Program-made: the position numbers and the translations under genes | From: Atriophallophorus winterbourni | Taxonomy: Eukaryota; Platyhelminthes; Trematoda; Plagiorchiida; Microphallidae | Direction: 5' to 3' | NCBI GenBank assembly: GCA_013407085.1 | Contig: JACCGJ010001750.1 | Span: forward strand, 23,865-87,864 | Length of the DNA stretch: 64,000 nt | The notes under the pieces: generated by a model | What the model saw: only the letters and a program-made list of their open reading frames with translations | Told to the model about the DNA's origin: nothing | Databases searched by the model: none | In this document: piece by piece, positions 26,001 through 40,713 of the stretch | Layout of the letters: the number at the start of each line of letters is the position of its first letter | Numbering within the stretch: position 1 is the first letter of the stretch

Positions 26001-29000
26001 GTAATAAATTTAATGAGCTGATTTAGTTCCTTTCGTTCACGAAACTTGATTCAATATCTGTTTCATTCCCGGTGTAGGCAATTCATTCCAGTCCGTTTGT
26101 GCTCACTCGTCCTTAGATTCAGTACCTTTCGAGCACCCGCTACAAAAATCTTATTGTGCCATGGTTGGATGGTAGTTAAGGCATTCAGTAATTACCACCA
26201 GTGCAATGCTCTCCATTAAGATGACAAAAATGGTGCATGAAATAAATACGTATTCCACCATCCGAATGATTTAAAGAAGCGGAGAGATGGTTAATAAAGT
26301 TTGATATTGTAAGCCAACGATGGTTAAGGCTGGAACGATCAAATTGTTAAATTACACGCTTTTTTATTTTTAAGCCTACTCACGAGTAACAAATCTTTCA
26401 AAAGTATTTGCCAAGCGGTGTCTGTCAACAGATTTTGATAATGACAATACGAACCAAGCTTCGTTAGTTCGTAGATGTCATTTCCTCCCGAGAAGAGTAG
26501 AAGATAAATTTTATCCCAAATATGTTGCCGGGGCTCAGGAACATGATTTTATAGTTATTAAGAGCAGCACATAATGGTATAGATAATGTAGTATCACACT
26601 CAGGCGCCAGCTCGACTCCCTCGTTCATTTTCCGATTATATATGTGCATGGTAGGAAATGCAAGGTTAACTATATTTCGAGAAACGTTGCACTCGCGTTT
26701 TCCCACTTGACATTTGCGCAATGTCTGCGTCTGATCTCTGTATTAGTCTTTCGGCTTTGCTAATCGATTTGTGTAAACAAATGTTGAAACGAATAAAGCT
26801 AATTTTATCATTTATCATCATCATCATCAAAGACAGCATTACACCGGTAGCGTGTACCGAATGCCTAACTGCCACACAACCATGAAAAAGTAAAAGCCTA
26901 AAAGATGGGGAAGGGTGGGACTTAAATAGCTACGGAGTCTATAGAAGAGTAATCACAAACAAACTGGGTAGAGGTGCCTACACCTCGAATGGAACATGCA
27001 TTCAAACAAGTTTCGTGAACGAGTAGAGCGACATCAGCATGGCAGCTTCCTTGCGGCTTTCACTGTTATGCATCAAAAAAGCTTTTCTCGTCACTCTGCT
27101 TGACAACATACAAGGTTAAGCAAACACTCCAAGAAGATGCTTAGTGCAAGACCGCCATTGAACACGGTTTCTGGACATATCCTGAAGCGTAACTAGCCAT
27201 TGCGATAACTGATCGCGGGGACACCAGTCTGGAAGACGCGCTGCGCCTAATTCGGAAAGGTTACTAGTGAGGGTTTTATACTGCCTATGCCTTGTGACGG
27301 GTCGGCCTCCCCGAGATTTACGCCAATCAGGATGTGGCGTCGGAAAAAGAGTCTGTTTCGCAAGTCGGTGGTCCGGCATTCGTAAAACGTGACCCAACCA
27401 GCGTAACCTATGCAGGTTGATTTGCTTCTCTATATCAACATTACTACCGAACAATTCAGTTCGGAGAGCATCGGTGCCTATGCGATTGTAACAGATAACC
27501 CCTAGAATGTTGCGGAGACATCGGTTTTCAAATATTTGGAGACGCTGAAAGTGTTCTTTACGTAGGGTCCAGGTTTCACACCCATACAGTAACACAGCCC
27601 GAACTGTCGCTTTATAGACTCTACCCTTGAGTAACAGAGACAGTCCTTTCTGGCGCCAGAGGTGACCTAGGTTGCGGAATGCTACGGTCGCTTTAGAAAT
27701 GCGTGCCGAGACCTCGTCGTCTAACGATGCAGAATTATTGATACAACTACCGAGATACGTAAAACGATCTACAATTTCAAGCGCCTGATTGTCAAGTAAT
27801 AAAGTGCTGTTTGATAAGTCGATGTCCTGCAGCAGAACACTGCACTTAAAGGGTGCGAAACGCATTCCAAATGCGGGCACAATACAAGATAGCTTGTTCA
27901 GTATCGCCTGCGCATCTGTGTGCGAATCGACGAGCAGAACTATATCATCAGCATAGTCCAAGTCGAGAAGCTTGCCGTCTGGCATTATGTGAACTCCGAA
28001 GGCTGTGGCACCGTCGCTGCATAATTCCATGATAGCATCAATTACAAAATTGAAAAAAACGGAGAAATCGGACAATCTTGTCGGACGCCACTTGTGGTGT
28101 GGAATTAGGGAGAAAGTTCGTTGTAAACCTTAATGCACCCGGGTGTATATGCATAAAGTGCACGTAGTATGTTGACATACTTTTGTGGAACGCCTTTGCA
28201 CAGCAAGGTGTTAAACAGGACATTTCGATCGACTGAATCACATGCTCCTTTGAAGTCTAAAAAGATGGCTATTGTCAGCTGTCCATAGGTGTGCCGCAGT
28301 TCTAATATCCGTCGAAGAGTAAAAATGTGGTCGACACAGCCTCTGCCAGGTCGGAATCCAGCTTGCTGCTATCGGATCTGTGATTCCCTATGCGAGGTTA
28401 ACCTTTGAAGGCATATGGATGCCAATAATTTCGTAATGATGGGAGTGAGACTTATCCCACGGTGATTAGAGCATGAGCTTCGCACAGCTTTTTTAAATAT
28501 AGGTATGATAACCGATTCGCCCCAACACGGAGGGACGGATTCTGACAACCACGCTTCACGGAGGAGATCGCCTAATGTGCTGATTAGGACTTGGCCACCT
28601 TCTTTGAACAAAACAGGCGGTATGTCATCGGGGACAGCGGTTTTGAATCATTTCATGGATTCGATACATGCTTCAATTTCTAAATCATTAGGGGGATCTA
28701 CGCTAACAGGCCAAGGATCACACTGCCTCAAGTGAGGGAATGATTCTGTTGCAGGCGACCAGCTGAACTGTTCTTCAAAATGTTCGGCCCAGCGTGAGAG
28801 GCGGCGATTCTTATTAGTGATAAGAGTACCGTCTATTTCAGCGATAGTCTCACTCACTCCTTTTTTCGTAGGCCCGGTCGATCGAATAAGTTGGAAGAGT
28901 TTTCGCACGTTACCCGCATTATTTGCTATTTCCATTTGTTCGACCTTATTTAGCCACCACTTTTCTCTGTCTAGTCTTAAGCTCCGTTTAAGTTCATTCC

Positions 29001-32000
29001 TCACGCGTCTACGCTCTGTATTTTGCCCAGGATCGTGTGGTATTTGGCATCGCTGGTGAAGAATTTCTATAGAGCGTTGTGAAATCCAGTAAGACTTTTG
29101 GGTTGATTGTGTAGTCTCACAGGCTGTTATTGCGGTGGCTCGAATAATCCTAGCTATTTTGTTCCACCTTTCATCGGCAGTTGCACACGGAGCAACTGGG
29201 AGTGAGTTACTCAAGGTGGTCCTATAAATGTCTTGAACTGCAGGCTGAAAGAATTTTTCGACCACAATGCGTTTCCCATTCGAAGGCTTCGTACCGGAGA
29301 ACTTTAATGAGAACCTGCATCGCATAAGTGCATGATCTGAATCTATGTAGGTATTCCAAAAGGAGCGGCAGTCATCAATGCAATCTCTCCAGCGAGTACT
29401 TATGGCGATGTGGTCAATTTGGGAAGAAGGTTGGCTTCCATCCGGCGAGCGCCATGTGGCACATTGACATCTTATATGGCGAAAGGAGGTGCTGCTAATG
29501 AATAATCGAGATTGTGCACAGAATTGTATAAACTGTTCACCGTTATCGGTGCGCTGGCCTTCAAGACCAAACATGCCACCTAATTGTGATTCCGATGCAT
29601 CTAAGCGACCCAGTCTGGCATACATATCTTCCGCTAAGACAACAATATCGGAGCTTTTTGCGCGTCGCAAAAGCGCATAAAGATCGTCGTACAAGGCGTT
29701 CTTCTCGTCGTCGGAATTGGTGTTAGTCGGAGTGTAAGTTGCTACAATAAACAAGCATCTCTGATTAGAAGATTTTGAGTTTGGTTTAATATTAGTGGCT
29801 AGTCTAACTGCGCACATCCTGCTATTGTAGGGAATCCAATCGATTAGACAGGATTCGGCACGCGTATTCAGCACTATACCAACACCCGCCTGTCCTGAAA
29901 GGGCAGCTACAGAATCACCAGAGCAGCGCAAAAAGTAACGAGTTGAAAGGTTTGGGGCAGTAAGTTCAGTAATTATAGACGGATCATATAAGCGCGTTTC
30001 CGATAAACAGCAAACATCAATAGATGGACTATCTGAGGTAAGAGCCAATGCAGCTTGCTGGCCTATTTGTCTGAGAGTTCTGACATTCATGGCTCCGATG
30101 TGAGTAGAGGTCCTTGGTTTCAGAAAGTGATCTGTAAATTCGCGAACAGGAAATGTTCTAACATGTTCAGAGCGGTTTTTTCTCAAGCTGGGATTGACAG
30201 ACGGAGAGTTGTTAAGAGTGGATGGGGGAGGGGAAGGGTCAGAAACAGCTTGAAGAGTAGGGCCAGCAGTAGCTTGTTTTCGCTTACCCGCCCTGCTGTA
30301 TGCAGCAGGTAAGGCGACCCTGTTTATCGTGCGCGAAGGCAGATGCACTATGGAATTGGGTTTCGTAGTAATAGTCATGGTCATGGTTGTATGCGGGCTG
30401 AGATACTGCCAGGTTTCCCATGCCTAGACAGGAGAACAATTAGGGTTCTCCACCAAAGCCTTTGGCTAAAAAGCTTGACCCACAAGGCAGCGCGTTAGGT
30501 TGAGACCGTGTTCGTCTGACCTCTATCCATTGACCATCCTGGTATGAGTGACTCTGGAGGTGCTCGAAGAGCACCAACCAGCATAGCTCAATGGGTCGAG
30601 GTACACAAACCATCGCACCACGTTAAGGTCCAGTCTCAGCGCGACGGTTTATCATTTATAGACACCAATAATTCATTTATACACGTCAGTTAATCAACTT
30701 TTCCGACTAGGCTGCTAGGAACAAAGGGTGTGATGATAAACTGGAGTTTTGAGTACATTACATACGAATTGGAACCTCGATCGAATTTTAAGAAAACATT
30801 TATCGCTACTAAAGTCCTCATTGGTCCACTGCTACCGTGGTCCGATTTTTGGTTGTTTCAAGGGCAAGCCCTTTGGGAGAATACAAACACTTCCAAAGCA
30901 TTCATTTTAAAGGAATATTTTAGGCCAGCTGAAGGGGATTATTCTCATTATATTTCACCGTCGAAAAAATTCTCAGGCGATTTCAATATTTCAAATGTAA
31001 TACGTGTATTATGATGTGTGAAAAACATACATAGATTTTCATTTGCATGCTTTTCCGTCACACACATCCAACGACCGGTTTTGTGCTGTTTGCACTCATC
31101 AGGTAGGGACAGTAAGATCAGGATCCGCATGCGCTTGAAACAGTGGAGGAATGGTAAACAAGAAGCGCTTGCATACAAGCGCCCCTTGTTTACATAGATT
31201 TTATTTGAATATCGATGCTATGCGTACACAAATGCCGGCATGTCAATCGAAAAATGATATTTCGTTTCTATTTCTGATGCTAATAATACATTTGCTATAT
31301 ATTTTAATTCCATCAACAATTTGAGACATATTTGCTCTGGCAAAGGAATGTTTACAAGCGTTATATTGATCATTATGCTTTCCGTGAAGCAAATACGAAA
31401 TCAGACTCTGAATCGATAGGTGTACGCTTGTGAAGTAAAATTCTGAGAGTGCTATGAGCAAGTCTAATTGCCAAGATTAAAATAGTATGACCACATTTTC
31501 GTTTAACTCATCCACAGAAATGCAATTCCCAGAGTTACTACAAGTTATCTAACAGCCAACAAGTTATAATCCAATCAGTTTGGGATATATTTAGAATAAG
31601 TATGTCACGCAAAGATGATATTCGAGTCCAACCATGTTTCTAGTACCACGTACCACATCTTGCCAGAGAATAAATGTCCTTTTCTCAAGAGAACCAATCT
31701 TTCCTTCTTGCGTAGTCATCGAATATCCGAAGGCACGACATATTGAGGGTGATTTTTTAGAAGTTGAGGGAATTAGATGAAATGTGACCAGAGAATTTGA
31801 AAAAAACTCATATGCTTTGAAGTAACGTTATCCTTTACAGTGTACGAAGATGCGTGCATACAAACACTGGTGCTCCTTTTCTGCTGGTCATCAACTCGCA
31901 TTTTTAACTATTCCTCATGTGTGCGGATATCAATACAACTTCCACGAATCTTTACAAGGTACGCAGAAAATATGCTCTCTGTTTATAACCTTGATACAAT

Positions 32001-33566
32001 TCCGTCAGATAATAAGTTCAATCTCAGTTAGCGTAAATAAATGCATGCGATTTTCAATGTTCAGGTCAACTAACCGCTTTCAAGCGTTTCAGTTGAAGGC
32101 GAATGTCAGCGATCTCTTCTTCTTTATTCATTATCTTGGAATCGTATTCACCACGTAGACGATCTTGAATCTATGAGAAACAACATTTCAAAGTCATTTC
32201 GTGAAAAAGTAGGCACATAAATTGGAAAAATAACGAGAGATAACAGTCATATAAACACGGAAAATGTTGTAAGACAGAATATCATATTTTGTACTCAGTG
32301 TACCAATGTCAAATCGCGTTTGGAACCTAGTTCATGTTTGCCTTTTACACCTGATACTCTTTAAACACGGAAGAATATCAAATGCACAATTCGAAACGAT
32401 GGTAATTTCCAATTTAACACATTGACAACGACTTGCGACATAAGTGGTACACACAATCAAAGCAGTTTCTGTTCTAAACGACTTGAACCAATTGAGGATC
32501 ACTGTTTTATATCCGAATAGTGTAGAACTCGCTTTGAGAGGAGCGGTGCACAAACTCCCACCTCGCTTCTTATTTGGAACTGAAGTTATCCAGAGCAATG
32601 TGTCGCTCACATCCCCGCACTTACACACCACTACCGGTTTCTGTCTGTTTACCGTCATCAGGTGGAGACAGTAAGATTAGGTTCAGTATATAACTTTGAA
32701 GTTATCCAGGTTTGAACACGTTGCACAAAAGACCTAAGGATATTCTGGGAATCGCAGTCCAAAGGGTTAATTCACTGCGCGGGGATTTATGTTATCATAT
32801 TGTTCAATCTAATATTATTTAGCACGTTACATCTCGTGAAGTAGAATGATGATGAAAATTTGTTGGTGCTTGAAACCTAATGTTGTACGGAATATGACTT
32901 GCTGATATCGCTTCAATTATTTACGCTGATCGTTTGTTATTTGCATATGTCAAAAGCGTAGACGCTATGATATATTTTACACGCGCATATAACTCACTAA
33001 ATCTTTGATCCTTTTTATTACCACAGTTCTGTCATGGTTTAATGGCAGTTAAGTATTGAGACATATCATCGTGGAGACAGAATCTTGAAATACACAGTCG
33101 AAGAAACTGACTTAGGTGTTGTAGTTTGAAAAATGGTCTACAATACTAAGCTGTTTACAAATGCGCGTCTCGGCAGCTCGGCATGGTATGGCAAAACTTT
33201 AGACGTTTCCCAGAGTTGTTTATCTCCTATAATGAACACCTAGGTAGAGTTGATTCTAGATTATGCTGCCAGACCTAGACCGATTGTATCATCAAGGATC
33301 TAAGCTTGTACATGGTTTTCAAAGTACGCCATACGTCTAACGACTCAGACGAATGGACCTGTGGCCGCTTTTACAAAGGAGAATGTGAGGCGATCTTATC
33401 CTCGCATACAAAGTTGGTACTGTTGTTTACCAACCCTGGAAAGCTTATACCAAAATCCGAGGTCATAGTTGCATGTTAAAAATACCATAATACGAAAGGA
33501 AATGCCGCAGGTATTTTTACTTGTTTAGTTTGGAATTCCCAACCAGGTAATTTGGTATAACCCGAC

Positions 33567-33616
<50 letters not shown>

Positions 33617-35770
33617 TCAAAACGAGACTCTCTCTATATATACCCCCGCCATGACTCCGTATACTTAATTACTGTTTCAACCATACATCTTGAATCTCAT
33701 TGATAATGAACAAGAGCAATCCGAGGATGTTACTATACTACGCATGTAAATATTTTTGTGTATTTCGTGATGGAAAACATGAGAGTGAAACTTTATCCAT
33801 CCAAATACATTACACGGTTTCTGATTCAGATTTTTAAAGCCGTAAATTCTTGCTAACATTCTCGTCTTGCAAATGAGAATCACCGCTCAATCACTTACTA
33901 ATGTTTGTATACTCACTGAAGCTGACCTTACGGTTGCCAACTAATGAAAACTGACAAAATCCGGTTGTGTAACGTAAGTAGAGGGGCTGTCTGCACCACA
34001 ATATAGTAAAATTAGAACTATTCGGCGAATAATATGTCGATTGCAAAAGGCTCACTCAGACTGACCTCACTTTTTGTTCTTTCTTCGATCCTTTGAATTT
34101 GTGATTCCAGTTCATTTTCCAATCTGATCAAATCACGCTTCCTTGCCTCTTTCTCTCTGAAATTTGACGAATCTCATGTTAGGAAACTGGAATTAAGTTT
34201 AAAATGTACCGTAAAATGAAGTTATACACATATTAAAGGTATCTCCAAGAGCAATTTTTGATACATTCTAAGTTTGACTACCACATCGCAAACGAAATTT
34301 TGTCTCCGAGAAAAGAGTCAAGAAAGATGAAAGATGGCGTAACTGCCTTTGAGGAAGCACGAGGAACAGATAGTAGAATGCTCAAAAAGGAGATACCATG
34401 ATGAATACTTCATCGTTGTTGCACATATGTTCGTAAAGCTACGCGAAATCTCTCAACATTACCCATACCTTGAGGGGAATAATGTAGAACGGTGGAAATG
34501 ATGATTTGCACTGCTGTTTACTGCTGAATGAAGGTCATAAGGGCACTAAACATGCGGGAATAACCCTACGACACAATAATCCCGTATCAGACTTAATATA
34601 TTTCCCAAGCGTAATGAATAATGAAATGAGCATATGTAGTTGATGCATCTACATGGCTAAACTAAACCCAAACCAAACAGCACAAAAATTTCTGGAATTT
34701 CAAGTGAAGTTTATAAAGACCATGTGTAAATGGGTTGTTGTTAGAATGAGGTTGATTAAGCAATCGATTAGAATATGTTTGGGACCGATCGTGTATTCAT
34801 AATGCAAAGAAATTTGACTGCAATCGGTTAGAGAATTGCGAGGTTGGATAAGATTGTCTCGACTTTAGCTCAATGCATTCTCTGGATGGTAATCGGTTTC
34901 ATTTTAACGTTGATGAATTTCCAATCACTTAGAATGAAATTAATTTTGATTATTTGTATCGAAATGAAACAGGCTGATGAATTCTAACGTGTAAGAATCG
35001 TTTCATGGATTGAAATATCTTGTGACATCCATATTTAGATAATGATGTGATCTTAGAACACATACAAATTAGTTTTAATGAACAAACGGTAAACTGTCGC
35101 GTGCTGCTTCGTGTATTAGATTATGTTTGCTTCAACCGAGCGAATAAAATAAACAAAATGGAACGAAAGCAAACGTGATTTTTGGTGACTCGCAGCGCAT
35201 ACTCTCACAGACGAAAGCAAGAATATGACAACTATTGAGTTCTAAATTGAAGTCTAACCAAACGTGGTATTATTAGACTAACAACTTTGACGTATTCGTA
35301 GCCTATTGTCATACTGTCGCTGGTTGATTAACATATCCTTAGAAAATGCAGAGTGAATTGTATTGCAGAACGAAGCGTAATATTAATGGAAGATTCCCTT
35401 AAGCTATCAGGAATCGACTTTAAACTAAACATATATTTGTTCAAAGTTGCGTCAAGTTATAATTCATTTTTGATAAACTTACTTTAAATAATTCTCCTCG
35501 AGGGTAGATTTCTCCTTTTTTGAGGTAATGATCTCGGAACGGAAATCCTCTACGACCGTTTTTAAAGTTGGTAACAATTCAGGGAATTTTCGACTCAGCT
35601 CCGATTCAAGCTGCATCAAACTCTTGCGTCTGCGTAATAAAAAATGTCTTTAAGCAAATTCATATCAGATTCTGAGACGGCATTATAACTTCACAATTAA
35701 TCACTTTGAGGTAAACCACTAATCAGATATTATATATATAGAGATATATAATATATATTATATATATTAT

Positions 35771-35809
<39 letters not shown>

Positions 35810-38513
35810 ATAAACCAGGTGACTCACAATGGTAGCAAGAAGGAGACAGCAATCTGATGAACACAATTACATTCGTAATCCCGCACCTTCAAATAGAATT
35901 TTACATAAACCTCACAACCAATCTTATGCTGTTGGAATCCATCGTGTAGAGACGGATAATTCATATTTCGCTGGATTTAACCATTGTGAGTAGTGATGAA
36001 AAAAGCCGATTACTCAAACTATTATTGGGATAAATCCACATAACCGAACCAGATCAAACACAAGATCACGCAAGAAACTCGTTTTCGCGAAGGAATTACA
36101 ACATGCACATGAAATGTGCATAATGAAACATGAAACACGGAATGTAGAGATTAAACATATAATCATCTTTTCTTGTTTTCACATCACGCACATTTCACGA
36201 ACACTTTTATGCTTTAGTTCACACATTCTTTGTAAGAACAGTACAACCCGGCTCCCGCAGACTCAAAATTATGGTGAAAATCCGACTTGATAACTGGATG
36301 AATCAACATTTCTCCACTAGCACAACTACTCAACATACCACACCTCCGAACGGATTGCGGAAGTTACATTTCCGCTGAAACTCATACACTGAGCGGCTTT
36401 TGGCAATCTCATTCGGTGTCAAACTTTGAAACAGACTGGACCTTTCTCTGTTAGAAAGTGATACGATCATAACCATAGAAAGATAAATGATGATTTTCGA
36501 TTTGATTTTTCAGGATTAATCGTGGGCTAGTATGATGCACATAAATTTCCGAACGCATTAGTGACGCACGAAATGTGAATGAACCATTTTCAAGTGAAAA
36601 AGCATTCTATACTCAATATGTAAATCAGAGCCTTATTTAAAATGAAAATATCCATATATCAAAAATTGCTTTGGGATCAGTATCAATGATCAAACAGCAC
36701 GGAATAACTTTATTGAGATTAACTAAAACTTCAATTAGTTAACAAGGAAGAAAACCTTATCTATGCATAGACAGAAATTTTGGGTTCGGTTTTCGGTCTA
36801 TGAAAAGCTTCAAGATTAGTTTGCTGAAAATTAAGCATAAAAGCTGGTACCATCGACATTGAATTATTCATGTTCGTTAGGCCGAACGCATTTATCATTC
36901 GCTTCTCTCGTTTCGTTGGCAGGTCTGTGACCGCTTTAAAGGTCGCATGAAGGTCAGTTAGACGACCAATTAAACACTTCTAGCTGGGAAACCCACAGTA
37001 ACCAAGATAGCATACCGGTAGTTCTCCCAGCAAGTTGTGCTATTTCGAGCACAGTATGATAATATCCAATGATGGTCGTTGTTGGCCTACTTCGGTCGAT
37101 GTCAACAATGGATGTACATCACAATCGCATGAATTTTTATGTTCTAGAGTTTTTTGAATGCCAAAAAAATCCGATTCGGGAGGAACAATCTCTCTTGCAA
37201 CGTTTGCTGCGATAGTCGGAACTCGGTTATAGGGCGTCAGTTGCAAGCCGGCGGCGTGATCTGCGTTCAGCAGCCAAGAGCTGTATCTGCTCCTCCCCAG
37301 CTTGCAGATGACGCTTTACACACTGCCTCCAATATGAGCGGTCAAGAGCAAGTTCTTCCCAACTGACCAGGTCATTGTCATCCAATGACGGAAATTGAAG
37401 CTTAAATCTGTTCGCTCGAATCTACTCCTTCAACAAGTCGCAAAATATGTCAAAAAGCAATTATAGCAGCAAAGCGCGATTGAATGAATATGCTTTATTA
37501 AAGCATGTTCATATAAAAACTAAGCCTAATCAGCTTATCTGAACAAGAGTAGAATTAAATTGAAATGCTTTTATGAAAAAGCGAAATTTCGCATTGACTT
37601 AGGAGCAACTGTTTATATTCTGAAGTAAGTCAACATGATTCCAAAATTGAATGGTTTAGTTTGGTTGAATCTTGAAGCTAGAAAATAAATGATAAAGATC
37701 CGAAGTTCTTTAAACTAGCGACACCTGTTCAATTTGATGATGGAGCATCCAAAACAAATCAGGCAAGCACAGATGAATACAACGAATCACTAATAGGAGT
37801 AAAACGGTTTGCAGACGGCGTGCGAAGAATGTTTTGACGCGTTTCACTCAGAATCGATTAGTCAGTTGAAGAGAAATGAAATATGAATGGGTATAGGCTT
37901 CAGTGTGGCGAATTAGTTTTGACTCAGTGAAAACAAAATAATTATTTGCTCCGAAAATATTTAGATATTTCAGTTATTTGTGTGTTTACATCCCCATCCC
38001 TTACACACAACAACCGGTTTCTGGCTGTTTACTGTCATCACTTGGAGATAGTAAGATTAATTTCAGTGAGCCTCGAAAGAGTGGATAAGTGGTAACCATA
38101 TTTATACTCGAATAAAATAAAATATTTTGCTCTAGTGTCAAACCCAAGAGTAACAGCAAACGAGTGTTCTTGCGATTAGCCCAGTTAGAAGCCACCATCA
38201 AGTCTATGATTTGTTTATATCATCATCCAGACTCATCAAAGTCACCATGACAGTTCCAAGATCTGGTTTATTTCAATGATTTAGTTAACGTACGATAACC
38301 TCATTGAATGGATACCAGTTTGCACCAAGCTTGTGAAACTAACGGTAGCGAATATGTGAAACATTCAAATATCTTGCGAAAAAGGAAACCTGGTATAATC
38401 TTTGATACGCTTTGTTAATATATCTCTGGTCATGATATTTGTTAACAATAATTTTGTTATTTAAAAAAGCCCAGTAAGGCACTTCTGTCGCGTGATTTAT
38501 TTATGGATAATGT

Positions 38514-38545
<32 letters not shown>

Positions 38546-40682
38546 CATCTATATATATATCTATCTATATAATATCGCATTCAGCTTTTAAAAGCACTTT
38601 AGCATTAGTCACTCTTTCCATCCACGATATGTTCAAGATACGACGGATGCATCGTAGATGGAAAGCATTCAGCTTCCGTTCGTGTCTTGCGTGGGTGGTC
38701 CAGGTTTCACTGCCGTACAGTAAAGTATTTAGTACGCACGCGCTGTATACCATCATCTTCGTTTTTACAGTCAGCTTGCGGTTACCCCAAACACGAGAGT
38801 TCAATCGGGACAAAATGACAGCTGCTCTGCCAATCCGCTGGTCTACAGAGCATGTTCACCCTATTACGTCAGCTCGACCTGCGGTGGCTTGGTCATGTCT
38901 ACAGAATGGAAAACGTTTGTATTCCGAAAGATCTACCCTATGGTGAATTGCAATTAGGTAGTCGATAATTGGGCAGACCGTACTTGCTGTACAAAGACGT
39001 TTGCAAAAGACATATGAAAGCTCTTGGCATTGACCGAGCGAGTTTGGAAGAACTTGCTCTTGACCGTTCACATTGGAGGCATTGTGTAATGCGTAGTCTG
39101 CAAGCTGGGAAGGAGCAGATGCAGCTCTTGGCTGCTGAACGCAGATCACACCGCCGGCGTGCAACTGACGCCCTACAACCGAGTTCTGACTATCGCTGCA
39201 AGCGCTGCATAAGAGATCGTTCCTCCTGAATCGGACTGTTTAGTCATTCAAAAAGCTGTATAACATGAAAATTTGTGCAATTGTAATGTACATCCATGGT
39301 CGACATCGACCGAAGGAGGCCAACACACATTCACATTCCAATGTCATCGAACCAGCCAAACGTACAGACAGCTATCAACACTTATTTTTGTCTGGATTAT
39401 AAATGTGGCCAGATTATTCGTCAACTTCCACCAAAACAACTTGATTGTCAACATANNNNNNNNNNNNNNNNNNNNNNNNNNNNNNNNNNNNNNNNNNNNN
39501 NNNNNNNNNNNNNNNNNNNNNNNNNNNNNNNNNNNNNNNNNNNNNNNNNNNNNNNNNNNNNNNNNNNNNNNNNNNNNNNNNNNNNNNNNNNNNNNNNNNN
39601 NNNNNNNNNNNNNNNNNNNNNNNNNNNNNNNNNNNNNNNNNNNNNNNNNNNNNNNNNNNNNNNNNNNNNNNNNNNNNNNNNNNNNNNNNNNNNNNNNNNN
39701 NNNNNNNNNNNNNNNNNNNNNNNNNNNNNNNNNNNNNNNNNNNNNNNNNNNNNNNNNNNNNNNNNNNNNNNNNNNNNNNNNNNNNNNNNNNNNNNNNNNN
39801 NNNNNNNNNNNNNNNNNNNNNNNNNNNNNNNNNNNNNNNNNNNNNNNNNNNNNNNNNNNNNNNNNNNNNNNNNNNNNNNNNNNNNNNNNNNNNNNNNNNN
39901 NNNNNNNNNNNNNNNNNNNNNNNNNNNNNNNNNNNNNNNNNNNNNNNNNNNNNNNNNNNNNNNNNNNNNNNNNNNNNNNNNNNNNNNNNNNNNNNNNNNN
40001 NNNNNNNNNNNNNNNNNNNNNNNNNNNNNNNNNNNNNNNNNNNNNNNNNNNNNNNNNNNNNNNNNNNNNNNNNNNNNNNNNNNNNNNNNNNNNNNNNNNN
40101 NNNNNNNNNNNNNNNNNNNNNNNNNNNNNNNNNNNNNNNNNNNNNNNNNNNNNNNNNNNNNNNNNNNNNNNNNNNNNNNNNNNNNNNNNNNNNNNNNNNN
40201 NNNNNNNNNNNNNNNNNNNNNNNNNNNNNNNNNNNNNNNNNNNNNNNNNNNNNNNNNNNNNNNNNNNNNNNNNNNNNNNNNNNNNNNNNNNNNNNNNNNN
40301 NNNNNNNNNNNNNNNNNNNNNNNNNNNNNNNNNNNNNNNNNNNNNNNNNNNNNNNNNNNNNNNNNNNNNNNNNNNNNNNNNNNNNNNNNNNNNNNNNNNN
40401 NNNNNNNNNNNNNNNNNNNNNNNNNNNNNNNNNNNNNNNNNNNNNNNNNNNNNNNAGTGGCATACAAGCGCAACTTGTTTTCCATTCATCCACTGTTTCA
40501 AACGCATACGGATCTTGATTCAAATGTCCCTACATGATGAGTACAAACAGCACGAAAACGCCCGAGGGGAACGTGTGATGAAAATGCATGAAATTGAGTA
40601 TTTTTATACACTTCCTATACTTTGTTTTGCGCTTTTAAGTGGTTCTACCTCACAACACACAACACACAGATATATATTAGAT

Positions 40683-40713
<31 letters not shown>

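Larger units (their letters stand above)
26813..30635 (-). mobile_element. RTE-like family B non-LTR retrotransposon, near full length, pseudogenised
   Basis: About 3.8 kb on the minus strand: a 5' leader (to about 30635), endonuclease frame (30384-28648), RT in broken frames (28611-28040), RT end and C-terminal domain (28075-27116), a 3' UTR, and a terminal (TGA)n tract at 26813-26830. Terminal simple repeats instead of poly(A) are usual for RTE elements. It lies in the same orientation as the RASEF-like gene, in the intron between exons 4 and 5. Related copies: 16.0-17.4 kb and 49.0-49.8 kb (minus), and 58.9-60.9 kb (plus, sister subfamily). Confidence 0.88.

Noticed and set aside
35180..35215. 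TTTTTGGTGACTCGCAGCGC preceded by AATAAA-like words, resembling an LTR end plus primer binding site
   Set aside because: No LTR, gag or pol sequence was found next to it; the match is short and the tRNA complement is imperfect.
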